A stretch of 32,041 nt of DNA, taken from Methanocella sp. GTDB taxonomy: Archaea; Halobacteriota; Methanocellia; Methanocellales; Methanocellaceae. The position numbers and the translations under genes are program-made. Location of the stretch: NCBI RefSeq assembly GCF_035506375.1, contig NZ_DATJPM010000084.1:1-32041 (forward strand). The letters are read 5' to 3'. This document shows, in pieces, positions 30,572 through 32,041 of the stretch. The notes under the pieces were generated by a model. The model was not told the DNA's origin. It did no database searches and saw only the letters and a program-made list of their open reading frames with translations. How positions within the stretch are numbered: the stretch's first letter is position 1; each line of letters starts with the position of its first letter.

Positions 30572-32041
30572 TTACGCGGCCGGCTCCCTGGTCTTGAAGG
30601 CGTCGACGACCTGGGCCGGGGCCGCGGCGCGCCCGAGGTACTCGTTGAGGGACAGAATGGTCATCTTTCTTTTACCCATGGCGTTGATGGCGTCGGCGGA
30701 CGCCCGGACCGCCTGGATGGTGGTCAGGTAGGGGACGTCGTAGTCGATGGCGGCCCTCCGGATGCGGCTTCCGTCCTTTCTGGCCATCTTGGAGGTCGGC
30801 GTGTTAATGATGAGGTCCACCTTGCCCCGGCGCATCAGGTCGATAACGTTGGGGCTGCCCTCGTGCACCTTGCTGATCAGCGTCACGGGTATTCCCTGCG
30901 CCTCGAGGTATTTCTTAGTGCCGGTGGTGCCGATCATCTTTAAGCCGTTCGTGTGGAGGACCCGCGCCAGCCGGGCCATCTCCTTCTTATCCTCGTCTCT
31001 TACTGAGATGAAGACCGTCCCCTCGAGCGGGAGCGAGTTGAACGCGGACTGCTCGGCCTTGAAGAACGCCGCCCCGAAGTCGCTGTCGATGCCCATGACC
31101 TCGCCCGTGGACCGCATCTCGGGGCCGAGCAGCGGATCGGCGCCAGGCAGCTTATCGAAGGGCAACACGACTTCTTTCACGGAAACGTATCTGGGCTTCG
31201 GCTCCTCGGTGTAGCCCATCTCTTTCAATGAATAGCCTATGATCGCTTTCGCGGCGATCTTCGCCAGTGGCAGGCCAGTCGCCTTGCTCACGAAGGGGAT
31301 CGTCCTGGACGAGCGCGGGTTGGCCTCGAGGACATAGACTCTGCCGCCCTTATAGGCCATCTGAATATTGACGCAGCCTATGACGCACAGCGAGAGCGCG
31401 ATCTTCCTCACGATGTCGCGCACCTGGTCCTGCACTTCTTTCGAGAGCGATTGCGGGGGAATGACGCAGGCCGAGTCACCCGAGTGGATGCCCGCCTCCT
31501 CGATGTGCTCCATGATGGCGCCGATTAATACGTCAGTACCGTCGCTGACGGCGTCCACGTCGATCTCCGTGGCGTCCTCGAGGAAGTCGTCGATGAGCAC
31601 CGGGTGCTTGCGGGATACTTTGACCGCTTCGGTCATGTACCGCTCCAGGTCGGCCTCGTCGTAGACGATCTCCATGGCCCGGCCGCCTAATACATACGAC
31701 GGCCTGACGAGGATCGGGTAGCCGATGCGGGCCGCCTCGACCTTGGCCTCGTCCGTGGAGTAGGCGATGCCGTGCTCCGGCTGGAGGATGCCCATCTCCT
31801 TCATCATGCGGCCCCACAGGTCCCGGTCCTCGGCGATGTTCATGTTGTCCGGGCTGGTGCCGATGATGATGGTGTTGAGATCCTTGCGCCTGTTGAGCTC
31901 CATCTGGAGGGGGATAGCCATGTTGACCGAGGTCTGGCCGCCGAACTGGACCATGACGCCGTAGGGCCGCTCCTTCTCGATGACGTTCATCACGTGCTCG
32001 AGGGTGATCGGCTCGAAGAACAGCTTGTCGGAGGTGTCGAA
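30572..32041 (-). CDS. carB: Carbamoyl-phosphate synthase large subunit, C-terminal part (runs off the window)
   Basis: The frame is open to the window end, so only about the last 489 residues of a roughly 1070-residue protein are visible: the second ATP-grasp half (VMVQFGGQTSVNMAIPL, YPILVRPSYVLGGRAMEIVYDE, VLEANPRSSRTIPFVSKATG) and the C-terminal MGS-like allosteric domain (FISVRDEDKKEMARLARVLHTNGLKMIGTTGTKKYLE). The subunit makes carbamoyl phosphate for arginine and pyrimidine synthesis. Its proximity to argG is consistent with arginine metabolism. The 5' end and start codon lie outside the window. Confidence 0.95.
   Translation of the reverse strand, partial: FDTSDKLFFEPITLEHVMNVIEKERPYGVMVQFGGQTSVNMAIPLQMELNRRKDLNTIIIGTSPDNMNIAEDRDLWGRMMKEMGILQPEHGIAYSTDEAKVEAARIGYPILVRPSYVLGGRAMEIVYDEADLERYMTEAVKVSRKHPVLIDDFLEDATEIDVDAVSDGTDVLIGAIMEHIEEAGIHSGDSACVIPPQSLSKEVQDQVRDIVRKIALSLCVIGCVNIQMAYKGGRVYVLEANPRSSRTIPFVSKATGLPLAKIAAKAIIGYSLKEMGYTEEPKPRYVSVKEVVLPFDKLPGADPLLGPEMRSTGEVMGIDSDFGAAFFKAEQSAFNSLPLEGTVFISVRDEDKKEMARLARVLHTNGLKMIGTTGTKKYLEAQGIPVTLISKVHEGSPNVIDLMRRGKVDLIINTPTSKMARKDGSRIRRAAIDYDVPYLTTIQAVRASADAINAMGKRKMTILSLNEYLGRAAAPAQVVDAFKTREPAA

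Overview
The window comes from a methanogenic euryarchaeon, most likely a Methanocella-like member of the Methanocellales (inference). The evidence is two adjacent methanogenesis-marker genes (mtxX and marker 11), archaeal housekeeping genes (cupin-type glucose-6-phosphate isomerase, Drg-type GTPase, EF-1beta with its zinc-ribbon neighbour), archaeal TATA boxes, GGTGA/GGAG ribosome binding sites, and GC-rich third codon positions with AT-rich intergenic DNA. No rRNA, CRISPR array or transposase was seen.

Layout. 1-700: a large palindromic repeat and repeat debris. 702-1411: a split rubrerythrin module, that is a zinc ribbon, a ferritin-like diiron protein and a second rubredoxin-like zinc ribbon on the other strand. 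1512-5144: sugar-phosphate genes (cupin PGI, a nucleotidyltransferase-cupin fusion and a second nucleotidyltransferase) with a DUF362 ferredoxin between them. 5154-8618: a His-tailed DMT transporter, NAD synthetase, a Ca2+/Na+ exchanger and a DUF192 protein. 8640-9410: a nested palindromic repeat. 9461-11256: the mtxX / marker-11 operon. 11514-18938: a two-strand surface locus with a 1160-aa secreted Ig-like/VWA protein, a membrane-anchored lipobox-less protein and five pilin-like tripartite membrane proteins. 19109-19494: a third palindromic element, bounded by a likely target-site duplication. 19744-20946: Drg GTPase and tRNA-His. 21167-27327: a membrane-spanning beta-propeller/winged-helix regulator divergent from a TrmB-type regulator, followed by a surface protein and an ABC-2 exporter. 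27467-32041: tRNA-Ala, EF-1beta, zinc ribbon, argG, an odd orphan segment, nested palindromes, a small membrane protein and the 3' half of carB.

Four things stand out. (1) Four copies of the dyad GTAGT-N10-ACTAC lie at the start and end of the TrmB-type gene and around the TATA box and start site of the exporter operon, which suggests a self-contained regulatory circuit. (2) The VWA adhesin plus five pilin-like proteins looks like an archaeal adhesive pilus or surface filament whose motor genes are elsewhere. (3) A one-component regulator appears to join an extracellular beta-propeller directly to cytoplasmic winged helices. (4) The intergenic DNA is colonised by three related families of long palindromes, two of which are nested inside others. 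All calls are by reading only; no database search was run.
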